16,573 nt of DNA from JAIBBG01 sp031417525 (lineage in GTDB: Bacteria; Bacteroidota; Bacteroidia; Flavobacteriales_D; Sanyastnellaceae), in assembly GCA_031417525.1 (NCBI GenBank), contig JANOVT010000366.1, positions 1 to 16,573 of the forward strand, written 5' to 3'. Positions 1 to 6,182 of the stretch are shown here, piece after piece (position 1 is the first letter of the stretch; every line of letters starts with the position of its first letter). The notes beneath the pieces were generated by a model. That model was given only the letters and a program-made list of their open reading frames with translations, searched no databases and was not told where the DNA came from. The position numbers and the translations under genes are program-made.

Positions 1-85
1 CCACGAAAACCAGTGTTATCAATACTTTCAAACGTATTGTCGCTCAAAACATCAGTGAATGCGCCTTGCAGCGTTCTCCTTTTGT

Positions 86-104
86 GAGGCATGCCCGTGC
101 GATG
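86..104 (-). repeat. Fragment of the modular hairpin repeat (inverted)
   Basis: On the minus strand these 19 bases match the left end of the repeat family seen at 764, 2311 and 3342 (CATCGCGCGGGCATGCCTC in the consensus), with one difference from that consensus. The rest of the element is not recognisable here. It marks the left boundary of the lipoprotein unit. Confidence 0.5.
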
Positions 105-202
105 TCGGGTATGATGCCGCAAATCAATGGCTGGCAAAAATGATATCGGATACTAATCCTACCTGTCAATTGAAATAATAAAACAGTCAACAACATTAAT
201 CA

Positions 203-637
203 ATGAAGCATTTTATATTCTCCCTATGGCCATTCTTAGTAATACTTGTTTCAGGCTGTCATTTCAAAGAATCATTAAGCGTCAATGATTTTCCTGCAGT
301 CTGCAATCAAAAAATTGGACAAAAATTCAATGAGCGAAACTGCACATTACGCAAAGGATATTTAGAGCATGAATACATTGTATGTGAAGAATGTAAAAAC
401 GTTATGATTTGGCTAGATAGTGATGACATCGTTAATGCTTTAATGCTTAATAGATTGGCAAAAGAAGACTATGAAACATGGAAGAAACTATTAAAGCTCT
501 ATTTTGATTCTGATCCTGATAGCTATTCCGCCGATGAAATCAGTTACTTGGAAACTTGGAAAAGTGATGAAATAAGATGCGTGCTTGTAAGCAATAGAAT
601 TGAAGAAGCGCATTTATTAAACATATATTTTCACTAG
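203..637 (+). CDS. Small Cys-containing lipoprotein of unknown function
   Basis: A 144-residue protein with a short hydrophobic N-terminus and a lipobox (VSGC, residues 16-19). It should be processed by signal peptidase II and anchored to a membrane through Cys19. The mature part is polar and acidic with no family that I recognise. It carries further cysteines at 34, 47, 61, 64 and 126, including a CEEC pair at 61-64 that could form disulphides or bind a metal; that is inference. The C-terminal half looks helical. The gene stands alone, between repeat fragments on both sides (86-104 and 684-730), and no convincing promoter or terminator is visible. The ATG at 203 is chosen because it gives a complete signal sequence. 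Reality of the gene is likely; its role is unknown. Confidence 0.7.
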   Translation: MKHFIFSLWPFLVILVSGCHFKESLSVNDFPAVCNQKIGQKFNERNCTLRKGYLEHEYIVCEECKNVMIWLDSDDIVNALMLNRLAKEDYETWKKLLKLYFDSDPDSYSADEISYLETWKSDEIRCVLVSNRIEEAHLLNIYFH

Positions 638-683
638 CTTTTTTATATTGCCTTATAGTTTTCATCCCCCTTCACGCTGGCTT

Positions 684-730
684 GCCCCATCGCGCGGGCA
701 TGACTCGCCGAAGAGGCCGAATTTGATGGA
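684..730 (+). repeat. Truncated left module of the hairpin repeat
   Basis: This 47-base stretch repeats the left module of the family (the CATCGCGCGGGCATG core, then the GAGGCC and TTTGATGG motifs). It stops there and is followed within about 35 bp by the full copy at 764. Its first stem is broken (GACTC against GAGGC). Together with the next copy it fills the 638-964 gap, in which I see no gene. Confidence 0.65.
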
Positions 731-763
731 GCATTCTATTTGATGAAGCTTTGCTGTACCCAA

Positions 764-915
764 ATCGCGCGGGCATGCGTCAACTAAGAGGCCAGATTTG
801 ATGGCGCGGGCTTCAAATGCATAAACTTAGAAGACCCCATTTTGCTTGTCATAGCCTCCCGCCGTGCGGGACAAGCTGTGCCTATCCATGTCGTTGGCTT
901 CTGCCAACAAACCTT
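764..915 (+). repeat. Full-length modular hairpin repeat, copy A
   Basis: A complete copy with three modules. Module 1 has the GCCTC/GAGGC stem, here with one mismatch (GCGTC). Module 2 has a perfect stem, CCCGC (858-862) with loop CGT and GCGGG (866-870). Module 3 has a perfect stem, GTTGGC (893-898) with loop TTCT and GCCAAC (903-908). The last 121 bases differ from copy B (2346-2466) at only 8 positions by direct reading. It lies just beyond the 3' end of the minus-strand Kelch-like gene. Confidence 0.85.
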
Positions 916-964
916 TCACACATGTTTGGCGAAGCATACTTGTACGAAGAGGTTTAGACTAAAC

Positions 965-2182
965 TCAACGCACAACAACTACTTTCTGAGGTGGAGATCC
1001 ATCAATTATAAGATGATAAAATCCCGCAGGCCAGCTGCTTACATCCACTGTGATTGTTTTTGCAGACATTCGGTCTTCAAAGACAGTTTCACCGAGACTA
1101 TTGGTTATTTTCAAAGGTCCATTAGTGTATGGAAGTGGAATAGTTATCTTGTCAATTGCTGGGTTTGGATAAGTCAGGGCCGACTGCATTTGTATTTCAC
1201 TAATATCGGTCGATCCTGAAATACGTGCGAATTGGAATGGCAACGGCAATCCGCATCCGGCATATAAATATGCGTCATAACTGACAAGTGACTTGATTTG
1301 TGGCAGATAATCAGTTGTTAGTTGGGCCCAGGTATCAGTTATAGGATAATAGATTGCATTTCTTTGGTACGGCAAATGAAAATCTCCTGCTACTGCTAGT
1401 CCACCACTCCATGACGTAACTGCGTTGACCTCATCATCCAAACCTTCAACTGAACTGATGTTACCGGAACCCGGGTCATAGACAGCAAGCCCTTGCGAGT
1501 CATTCAGTATAAAACTTCCTGCGATGTAAATTTTGCCTTCAAACGGATAAAGCATGCTGATTTCAGAAAGATCCAGCCCCTCATCCAATGCTATCCAAAC
1601 GTCATTTTGAAAATCAAATTTCATGAAAGCAGAAACTGGATTTCCCGATGGAGATGTTTTCGCGGCATACAGAACATTGTCATACACAAGGATGTCTGCG
1701 ATGTCTTCAATATAATCGGTACCTAATTGGCTCCATGAAGATGTCGAAGGATTGTATTGCTCCAATTTGCCTAAGATGCCTCCTCCGGAATAAATGAAAT
1801 CATCCATTACCTCCAGGGCGTCAACCTGAGTATTTGATTGCGGGTCAGGATCAGTAATGGTCCAGGTACCGGTTGTGGGATCATAGATCTGCACAGTATT
1901 GGAGAAGCCGCCTCCTGCGTATAGTTTGCCGTTCCTCGCGATAAGTTCATAGAAGCCATAAGTCATCTCAGGTGTTGCAATGGGTTGCCAGATGTTGCCT
2001 GCAGGATCATAACACGCAATGATATTAGCCGGATTGGGGGCTGCCATAGCAATGTAAATCTTGCCGTTGAGTTCCGCCACTTTTGACACCCAATAGTCAG
2101 CATCATCCAATACTTGCTCCCATTGAGCGTTTGAAGATATCGCCCAAAAAGAAAAGATGCCAATAGTTAGATATAATCTCAT
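965..2182 (-). CDS. Secreted seven-bladed Kelch-like propeller with T9SS type A sorting domain
   Basis: A 405-residue exported protein. Residues 1-20 are a Sec signal peptide ending in SSNAQ. Residues about 35-325 hold seven repeats of 40-50 residues, each starting with a (G)K(I/L)YxAG-like strand near 38, 83, 126, 167, 214, 257 and 301; most continue into a YDPxxxxW-like segment, the pattern of Kelch-type beta-propeller blades. Residues about 336-405 are a type A T9SS C-terminal sorting domain: YPNPAIDKITI, then SLGETVF, then an AGFYHLII strand and a basic last residue. The product should cross the outer membrane through T9SS and be released or attached to the surface, where it may bind carbohydrate or protein; the ligand cannot be read from the sequence. 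A TTG/TAnnTTTG promoter candidate lies just upstream. The gene is flanked by direct repeat copies A and B. Confidence 0.88.
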   Translation of the reverse strand: MRLYLTIGIFSFWAISSNAQWEQVLDDADYWVSKVAELNGKIYIAMAAPNPANIIACYDPAGNIWQPIATPEMTYGFYELIARNGKLYAGGGFSNTVQIYDPTTGTWTITDPDPQSNTQVDALEVMDDFIYSGGGILGKLEQYNPSTSSWSQLGTDYIEDIADILVYDNVLYAAKTSPSGNPVSAFMKFDFQNDVWIALDEGLDLSEISMLYPFEGKIYIAGSFILNDSQGLAVYDPGSGNISSVEGLDDEVNAVTSWSGGLAVAGDFHLPYQRNAIYYPITDTWAQLTTDYLPQIKSLVSYDAYLYAGCGLPLPFQFARISGSTDISEIQMQSALTYPNPAIDKITIPLPYTNGPLKITNSLGETVFEDRMSAKTITVDVSSWPAGFYHLIIDGSPPQKVVVVR

Positions 2183-2228
2183 GTTGGTTCAGTAATAATT
2201 GAAGTATTAGAATTCATTTACGAACCAT

Positions 2229-2261
2229 CAAATATATGTTGACCAGGTCTTTTCATGGCAA
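2229..2261 (-). promoter_or_regulatory. Candidate Bacteroidota promoter of the Kelch-like gene
   Basis: On the minus strand a TTG (2261-2259) is followed after 22 bases by TATATTTG (2236-2229), matching the phylum pattern of a -33 TTG and a -7 TAnnTTTG with a 17-23 base spacer. It predicts a start near 2223 and a leader of about 40 bases before the ATG at 2182. The short motif can occur by chance, but strand, position and spacing all fit. Confidence 0.45.
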
Positions 2262-2310
2262 GTAGGTTCAAGGAATCGACCAAATGAATCCTCAACTCAT
2301 TTTCTACCTT

Positions 2311-2466
2311 CCCCATCGCGCGGACATGCCTCACCGAAGAGGCCGGATTTGATGGCGCGGGCTTCAAATGCATAAACTTTGTAGACCCCACTTTGCTTGT
2401 CTTAGCCTCCCGCCGTGCGGGACAAGCTGTGCCTACCCACGTCGTTGACATCTGCCAACAAACCTT
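2311..2466 (+). repeat. Full-length modular hairpin repeat, copy B
   Basis: A complete copy. Module 1 has an outer CCATC/GATGG pair around a perfect GCCTC-ACCGAA-GAGGC stem. Module 2 is the perfect CCCGC-CGT-GCGGG hairpin (2409-2421). Module 3 is GTTGAC-ATCT-GCCAAC with one mismatch (2444-2459). It is the left half of an inverted pair around the transposase gene, and with copy A it also forms a direct pair around the Kelch-like gene. The remainder of the 2183-2639 gap shows only a candidate promoter and otherwise nothing recognisable. Confidence 0.85.
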
Positions 2467-2639
2467 ACTCCAAAGACACACAAGCTATTTGTTATTCCAA
2501 AACAGAATAATAAATCCCGACGTGGATTTAAACTCCCACAACGACTTCACGAAAATTCACTGCCACATCACGCCATTTTTATTCTTTAAACGAATATCAA
2601 TTTGCCTGCGCTCATGCATATCGTCTTTTAATTCACCCT

Positions 2640-3191
2640 ATGAGTGAGAAATACAAAATCCGTGATCATGGATGGCCATACTTTGTCACGTTTACGGTTG
2701 AAAGATGGATTGATGTATACACACGAGACATGTATAGGAACATTTTTGTCGATAGCCTCAACTATTGCATCACCACCAAGGGTCTTGTCGTTCATGCATG
2801 GGTGTTGATGACGAATCACGCTCACTTACTGGTCAATACCAATGATCAGCCAATTGAAAATATCGTTCGTGATTTTAAGAGACACACTTCTAAGTTAACA
2901 TTCAACACCATTGAAAGTAATATTCAGGAGAGTCGGGAATGGATTACATGGCTTTTTAAAAAATCAGGCGAACGAAATGTTATGAATAAGGATATGCAGT
3001 TCTGGCAAAACGGATATCATCCGATTCATTGTTGGAACAAGGAATTGATTGAGCAGAAAATTCATTACATCCACCAGAACCCGGTGCGGGCGGGTTTTGT
3101 CGAGCACGACTATGAGTGGAAATACGGTAGCGCCAGACATTATGCAACGGGGGTGGGGTTGGTGAAGATTGAACAGTTAAATCAATGGTGA
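2640..3191 (+). CDS. REP-associated tyrosine transposase (RAYT, Y1_Tnp HUH family)
   Basis: A 183-residue single-strand DNA transposase of the HUH/Y1 superfamily, which includes IS200/IS605 TnpA and the RAYTs of REP elements. Visible motifs are the first strand YFVTFTVERW (14-23), WVLMTNHAHLL (54-64) carrying the metal-binding H60-x-H62 pair, and YIHQNPVRAGFV (143-154), where Tyr143 is the expected nucleophile that forms the 5'-phosphotyrosine link. The trailing YEWKYGSARHYATG segment is typical of RAYTs. Length is normal for the family and all catalytic residues are present, so it looks intact. Family members cleave and join hairpin ends on the same strand. Here the gene sits between inverted copies of a hairpin-rich repeat (2311-2466 and 3201-3314), so these are its likely substrates; that link is inference. 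No clear promoter is seen. Confidence 0.92.
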   Translation: MSEKYKIRDHGWPYFVTFTVERWIDVYTRDMYRNIFVDSLNYCITTKGLVVHAWVLMTNHAHLLVNTNDQPIENIVRDFKRHTSKLTFNTIESNIQESREWITWLFKKSGERNVMNKDMQFWQNGYHPIHCWNKELIEQKIHYIHQNPVRAGFVEHDYEWKYGSARHYATGVGLVKIEQLNQW

Positions 3192-3200
3192 GTTTTTTAA

Positions 3201-3314
3201 TTGTTGGCAAATGCCAACGACATGAGTAGGCACAGCTTGTCCCGCACGGCGGGAGGCTAGTCATAGAGAAGTTGAATAATCCAAAGCTAATTTTATAAAG
3301 CCCGCGCCATCAAA
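3201..3314 (-). repeat. Modular hairpin repeat, inverted copy C
   Basis: Read on the minus strand this copy keeps the end of module 1 (TTTGATGGCGCGGGCTT), the perfect module 2 hairpin and a perfect module 3 stem (GTTGGC-AAAT-GCCAAC, 3203-3218 on plus). The roughly 45-base linker between modules 1 and 2 is unrelated to that of A and B. It starts about 10 bp after the transposase stop codon. Confidence 0.8.
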
Positions 3315-3339
3315 GCCAACAACATGCATAGGCGCAGTT
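3315..3339 (-). repeat. Fragment of the hairpin repeat (modules 2/3 junction)
   Basis: Twenty-five bases that match the stretch from GCCAAC into module 2 of copy C (3213-3237) with about five differences. It abuts copy C and is followed immediately by copy E in the opposite orientation, so at least three repeat units are nested in the 3192-3563 gap. I see no gene in that gap. Confidence 0.45.
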
Positions 3340-3341
3340 TA

Positions 3342-3477
3342 CCACATTGCACAGGCATGCCTCAATGCAGAGGCAGGATTTGATGGCGCGGGCTTTATAC
3401 GCATCAACTTTGCAGCCCCACTTTGCTTGGCATAGCCCGTGCCTACACATGTCGTTGGCAACTGCCAACAAATCTTT
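3342..3477 (+). repeat. Modular hairpin repeat, copy E lacking the module 2 hairpin
   Basis: A direct copy with an intact module 1 stem (GCCTC-AATGCA-GAGGC) and intact module 3 (GTTGGC-AACT-GCCAAC, 3454-3469). The module 2 stem is missing: the sequence jumps from CATAGC to CCGTGCCTAC. Loop bases of modules 1 and 3 differ from the other copies while the stems are kept. Confidence 0.8.
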
Positions 3478-3563
3478 CCTTCTTCAGAGAAGCACGTCCG
3501 CGAGACGAGCAGAGATTTTCGTTACTTTCGAAGTGTCTATTTACTATCAAAAACCTTTACTGT

Positions 3564-4496
3564 ATGAGAAACACGCTACTCATTCTCGGATTATTGGCAT
3601 CGTTACAAATGTCTGCTATCCATGTCGGTATTATAGAAAGTCAAACCAGTGCATTCTGGGCTGTGCAGGATACTATCTGGAGAGACAATGCTCTGGCATT
3701 GGGTTATAGTGCGGAAATTTTGCCTCAAAGTGCAATGGATAATCTTGCTGGCCTGAGCAATGTGGACATACTGGTTGTCTCGTCAGGAATATTAAACCTG
3801 GTATCATCGGAACATCTCAACACTATAATAGCATTCGTTCAAAGTGGGAGATCTGCTTATATTCAATCGGAGTATCAAGTGACTTTTCAGGGGAATATCA
3901 CCTTTCAGGCGGTGATGGATGCAATCAATGCAGATTTTGCCTGGACCACACCTGCTTCCGGACAATTGGTACCTATGAATATCAGTGGTGAGTTGTCCAC
4001 GACACCTAATGATGTAACCACATTGGAGTACTTCAATTATGGTTATGCCGGTGAAGGAGAAGACGTAGTTCCATTTCTGGAATTTCAGGAAAATAGTTTC
4101 GGATTCTGCTATATGGATGCAAACGAAGTTTATGGAACAGTCATTACCATCAGTGATGAGGATTGGGCTTGGAACAATAGTTCGCCATTGCTTATGCAAA
4201 ATATTTTGTACAAACTCAATCCGACAACTACATCAGTGAAATTCAAAGCGCCACTGAGCTACTTACCTGTTTATCCAAATCCAACAGCATTTAAATCCAC
4301 GATCCAACCTGGTTTCATGATGCAAGATGCTACGATCATCATTTTTTCTTCAATCGGTGAAGAAGTCAAAAGATTGGAACATGTCAGTGGTAAGAACTGC
4401 GAATTGAATAAAGGTAATCTGAGCTCCGGCACTTATGTCATCCGGCTCATTGATATAGATGGTGCCGAGGTTGTATCAAGGTGGCGGATTGATTAA
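3564..4496 (+). CDS. Secreted GATase1/DUF4350-like protein with T9SS type A sorting domain
   Basis: A 310-residue exported protein. Residues 1-18 form a signal peptide. The frame is open back to 3423, but that extension runs through repeat copy E and lacks a signal sequence, so the ATG at 3564 is preferred. Residues about 20-220 resemble class I glutamine-amidotransferase-like folds (DUF4350/ThuA group). The signs are a VGIIESQTS first strand, VDILVVSSGI (67-76), LNTIIAFVQSGRSAYI (85-100) in the place of the usual L..FV..GG..I segment, and DWAWNNSSPLLMQNILYKL near 200-218. No nucleophilic cysteine typical of active amidotransferases is evident, so it is probably a binding or non-catalytic version. 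Residues about 232-310 are a T9SS sorting domain (YPVYPNP-like start at 234-240, SSIGEEV, SSGTYVIRL). It stands alone between repeat copies E and F. The fold assignment is tentative; export by T9SS is well supported. Confidence 0.78.
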   Translation: MRNTLLILGLLASLQMSAIHVGIIESQTSAFWAVQDTIWRDNALALGYSAEILPQSAMDNLAGLSNVDILVVSSGILNLVSSEHLNTIIAFVQSGRSAYIQSEYQVTFQGNITFQAVMDAINADFAWTTPASGQLVPMNISGELSTTPNDVTTLEYFNYGYAGEGEDVVPFLEFQENSFGFCYMDANEVYGTVITISDEDWAWNNSSPLLMQNILYKLNPTTTSVKFKAPLSYLPVYPNPTAFKSTIQPGFMMQDATIIIFSSIGEEVKRLEHVSGKNCELNKGNLSSGTYVIRLIDIDGAEVVSRWRID

Positions 4497-4519
4497 TCCA
4501 CATTATGCAGCTATTCTTT

Positions 4520-4650
4520 ATCGGAGATGTCCGATTTGATTAATCGGGCTTTATGCTCATAAACTTTTGTAGACCCTAGTTACTGCGTGTAGCTTCCGAT
4601 CGACGGGAGTAGGCTGTGCCACTCCATTTCTTTGGCATCAGCCAAGAACA
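4520..4650 (+). repeat. Diverged copy F of the hairpin repeat
   Basis: The order of landmarks matches the family (TTTGAT, CGGGCTTTAT, CATAAACTTT, GTAGACCC, TAGCTTCC, GGCTGTGCC, then the module 3 stem), but many bases have changed. Hairpins persist at the module positions: ATCGGA-GATG-TCCGAT (4520-4535), CTTCCG/CGGGAG near 4592-4608 with one G-T pair, and TTGGC-ATCA-GCCAA near 4632-4645. Between this copy and the operator below, 4651-4789 shows nothing I can name. Confidence 0.55.
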
Positions 4651-4789
4651 TCAACTGCGGACATCCGTGAGTGCATCAATATCAGAGGCCTCCATGGATT
4701 TCACCAAAGTTTTTCCATTTTTAAAATCTCGCATGGAAATCCCGCAATAAGAAGTACAGTAAAAGTTCAAACTCAAAAAAGAATATCTT

Positions 4790-4838
4790 GTAACAATTCA
4801 TCCGTAACAAAATTATATTGTTACATAAGTATTGTTAC
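4790..4838. promoter_or_regulatory. Four-half-site operator, 14-bp period, before the XRE operon
   Basis: GTAACAA occurs at 4790-4796 and 4804-4810, and its exact complement TTGTTAC at 4818-4824 and 4832-4838. Start-to-start distance is 14 bp in all three steps, and the whole array is symmetric about 4814. The inner pair is a perfect inverted repeat with a 7-bp spacer. The last half-site supplies the TTG of the predicted -33 element. This is the arrangement expected for cooperative binding of dimeric HTH proteins, most simply autoregulation by the XRE protein encoded directly downstream. Confidence 0.75.
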
Positions 4839-4861
4839 AACAAAAATATTTTCTATTTTTG
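4832..4861 (+). promoter_or_regulatory. Promoter of the XRE operon (TTG / TAnnTTTG)
   Basis: TTG at 4832-4834 and TATTTTTG at 4854-4861, separated by 19 bases, fit the Bacteroidota -33/-7 pattern. The predicted start falls at about 4866-4869, on or next to the ATG at 4868. The -33 element lies inside the fourth operator half-site, so a bound regulator would block the polymerase. Confidence 0.6.
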
Positions 4862-4867
4862 ATTCTG

Positions 4868-5422
4868 ATGAGCTTTTTAAAAACCACCCGCCTCGCGCTT
4901 GGTCTTTCACAGCATGGCCTTGCGGAGATACTTGGTATCAGTCGCTCTCATCTGGCATTGGCAGAGTTGGGTGATCGCGAAATTCCTGATGAAGCGTTGC
5001 TTCGTTTGGCGAAGTTGAAAAATGTAGGAACCAAAATCGATAACTCTTCTGCCGATAATCCATTCATCACGGTGCGTCAAGAAGAATATTTGCAGGAACT
5101 GGAAAAGAAAATTGAACTGGAAAACAAGTCGCTTCTTCTGGCAGAAGAGAAATTAAACTATTTATCAAAAAAACACTCCGGTGCATGTGTTTCTCTGGTG
5201 CTAATCGAAGAAGAGAAAAAAATGTTCGGTTCCCTCTCTTCGTATGGAAGTCAGTTGGAAGAAAAATACGAAGCGCAAAAGCAGTTATGGATGGCCACCC
5301 ATCCTGTGGTTGGTGACGAAGTAAAACTAAGTATCCGGATCATTCAATCGAAATTGGAAATCTATAGGGCAGAGGTGGAGCGGATAAGAACAGCATTAAA
5401 AAATGATCATCCCAGCCAATAA
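4868..5422 (+). CDS. XRE-family HTH regulator with coiled-coil C-terminus
   Basis: A 184-residue protein. Residues about 3-50 are a Cro/C1-type helix-turn-helix (TTRLALGLSQHGLAEILGIS, then RSHLALAELGDREIPDEALL, where the second and third helices fall). Residues about 70-105 and 110-180 are rich in Glu, Lys and Leu with heptad-like spacing, pointing to coiled coils for dimerisation or for contact with a partner. The frame is open back to a TTG at 4832, but that would place translation inside the operator and ahead of the promoter. The ATG at 4868 begins directly before the HTH and is preferred. It is probably a local autorepressor acting on the 4790-4838 sites, and perhaps the switch for the next gene. 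The stop codon is 8 bp before the next ATG, so the two are almost surely co-transcribed. Transfer or defence-type roles are possible but not shown. Confidence 0.85.
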   Translation: MSFLKTTRLALGLSQHGLAEILGISRSHLALAELGDREIPDEALLRLAKLKNVGTKIDNSSADNPFITVRQEEYLQELEKKIELENKSLLLAEEKLNYLSKKHSGACVSLVLIEEEKKMFGSLSSYGSQLEEKYEAQKQLWMATHPVVGDEVKLSIRIIQSKLEIYRAEVERIRTALKNDHPSQ

Positions 5423-5430
5423 TAATCTCT

Positions 5431-5898
5431 ATGATAAATAAAAAAAAATTCAAAGAACCCGATTTCGTCAAGTTTATGGATTTGCTGGAACGAGATCTGG
5501 AATCATTTAGAAAGCGTCAAAGGCGGTTATGGAAAATGTTGGCAAACAAGCTAAAGGCCGAAATCAAATTTGGGCAGGAACAGCATGAACTGAACGAGCT
5601 GATCTCAAATTTTGAAAAGCAGATATCACTGTCGGAGGAAGGGGATCTCAAAAAAGCTTTGATGGAGAGAAAAGAAAATATCATCCTGCGTCGTGATACA
5701 TTGAAAAAACGGCTTCCTGCTTATTATGATATTCCGGATGAAAAAATGCATGAAGAAGTGATGGTCCTTGATAAGAGAATTGCGAATACACTAAAATTAA
5801 TGGACGATACTCGTAAGAACTTGGCCCAAGCAAGTAAGAATTGGGAAGCAGAAAGGTTAGCCAAAGCCGCCAAGTCTAATCCAGCTGCTAAGAGTTAA
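5431..5898 (+). CDS. Highly charged coiled-coil protein, partner of the XRE regulator
   Basis: A 155-residue protein without signal peptide or membrane segment. It is almost entirely Lys/Glu/Arg/Leu-rich helix, with likely coiled coils at about 12-95 and 105-145 separated by a short LPAYYDIPDE break (95-104), and a loose Ala/Lys tail. I do not recognise the family. It begins 8 bp after the XRE gene and shares its promoter, and both proteins are coiled-coil rich, so a physical complex between them is a reasonable guess. Candidate roles are a co-regulator, an antagonist of the repressor or a structural DNA-associated protein; none is proven. No plus-strand terminator of good quality follows: the hairpin at 6057-6076 has A-C mismatches when read in this direction. 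Confidence 0.75.
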   Translation: MINKKKFKEPDFVKFMDLLERDLESFRKRQRRLWKMLANKLKAEIKFGQEQHELNELISNFEKQISLSEEGDLKKALMERKENIILRRDTLKKRLPAYYDIPDEKMHEEVMVLDKRIANTLKLMDDTRKNLAQASKNWEAERLAKAAKSNPAAKS

Positions 5899-5900
5899 TT

Positions 5901-5960
5901 CGTCACGCATGCCTTAACGAGTGGGCTTGCCGTCATGCAGAGGCAACTTAATGCTCAGTT
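5901..5960 (+). repeat. Possible degenerate fragment(s) of the hairpin repeat
   Basis: Contains CGCATGCCTTAACGAG and CATGCAGAGGCA, which resemble the module 1 segments of copies B and E, in the same order and just after a gene end as elsewhere. The similarity is short, so it may be chance. Confidence 0.3.
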
Positions 5961-6047
5961 TACTCCTTGTAAAATTTCATGCTCCACATTGTTGAGATTT
6001 TTCCTTGTTGAATTTCACCCGGGACCAACAACAGTGAATCATAGGCT

Positions 6048-6080
6048 AAAAAAAAAACCGGCTCTTACGAACCGGCTTTT
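6048..6080 (-). terminator. Intrinsic terminator of the giant-adhesin array
   Basis: On the minus strand an 8-bp stem (GCCGGTTC with GAGCCGGT, two G-U pairs; 6076-6069 and 6064-6057) closes a GUAA tetraloop of the GNRA class. It is preceded by AAAA and followed by nine T (6056-6048). It lies about 105 bp after the stop codon at 6183. Read on the plus strand the two wobble pairs become A-C mismatches, so it mainly serves the minus-strand gene. Confidence 0.85.
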
Positions 6081-6182
6081 AGTATTTAATCTTTAGATCT
6101 ATGTAATCTCACTTCTGTTCCCAACTTCGCCAGCGGAAAATTTTCTGCCGCTACGGTCATTCGACATTCAGACATATCACAT

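Noticed and set aside
1..143. Open frames at the left edge: plus strand ending in TGA at 141-143, and minus strand from an ATG at 92 running off the window
   Set aside because: Both cross the repeat fragment at 86-104, neither encodes a recognisable protein, and only about 30-46 residues are visible, so I cannot tell which, if either, is real.
952..964. GTTTAGACTAAAC, a 13-bp perfect dyad right after the Kelch-like stop codon
   Set aside because: A one-base centre cannot form a hairpin, no T-run follows, and a single short palindrome has no further support.
842..1219. 125-residue plus-strand open frame
   Set aside because: It begins inside repeat copy A and runs antisense to the C-terminal coding part of the well-supported Kelch-like gene.
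684..4650. Integron-like gene cassette array with attC sites between genes
   Set aside because: The hairpins do not carry the paired RYYYAAC/GTTRRRY core sites of attC, the units lie in both orientations, and no integrase gene is present. A RAYT-associated repeat explains them better.
4696..4742. Inverted pair GGATTTC / GAAATCC in the 4651-4789 gap
   Set aside because: Seven bases with a 33-base AT-rich spacer is within chance expectation, and it has no relation to the promoter.
684..5960. CRISPR array
   Set aside because: Copies are 45-155 bp, irregularly spaced with genes between, modular and in both orientations; there are no uniform spacers or cas genes.
6132..6152. AGCGG/CCGCT stem just after the 6183 stop codon
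   Set aside because: Only five pairs with an 11-base loop and no T-run; the strong terminator at 6048-6080 already serves this gene.
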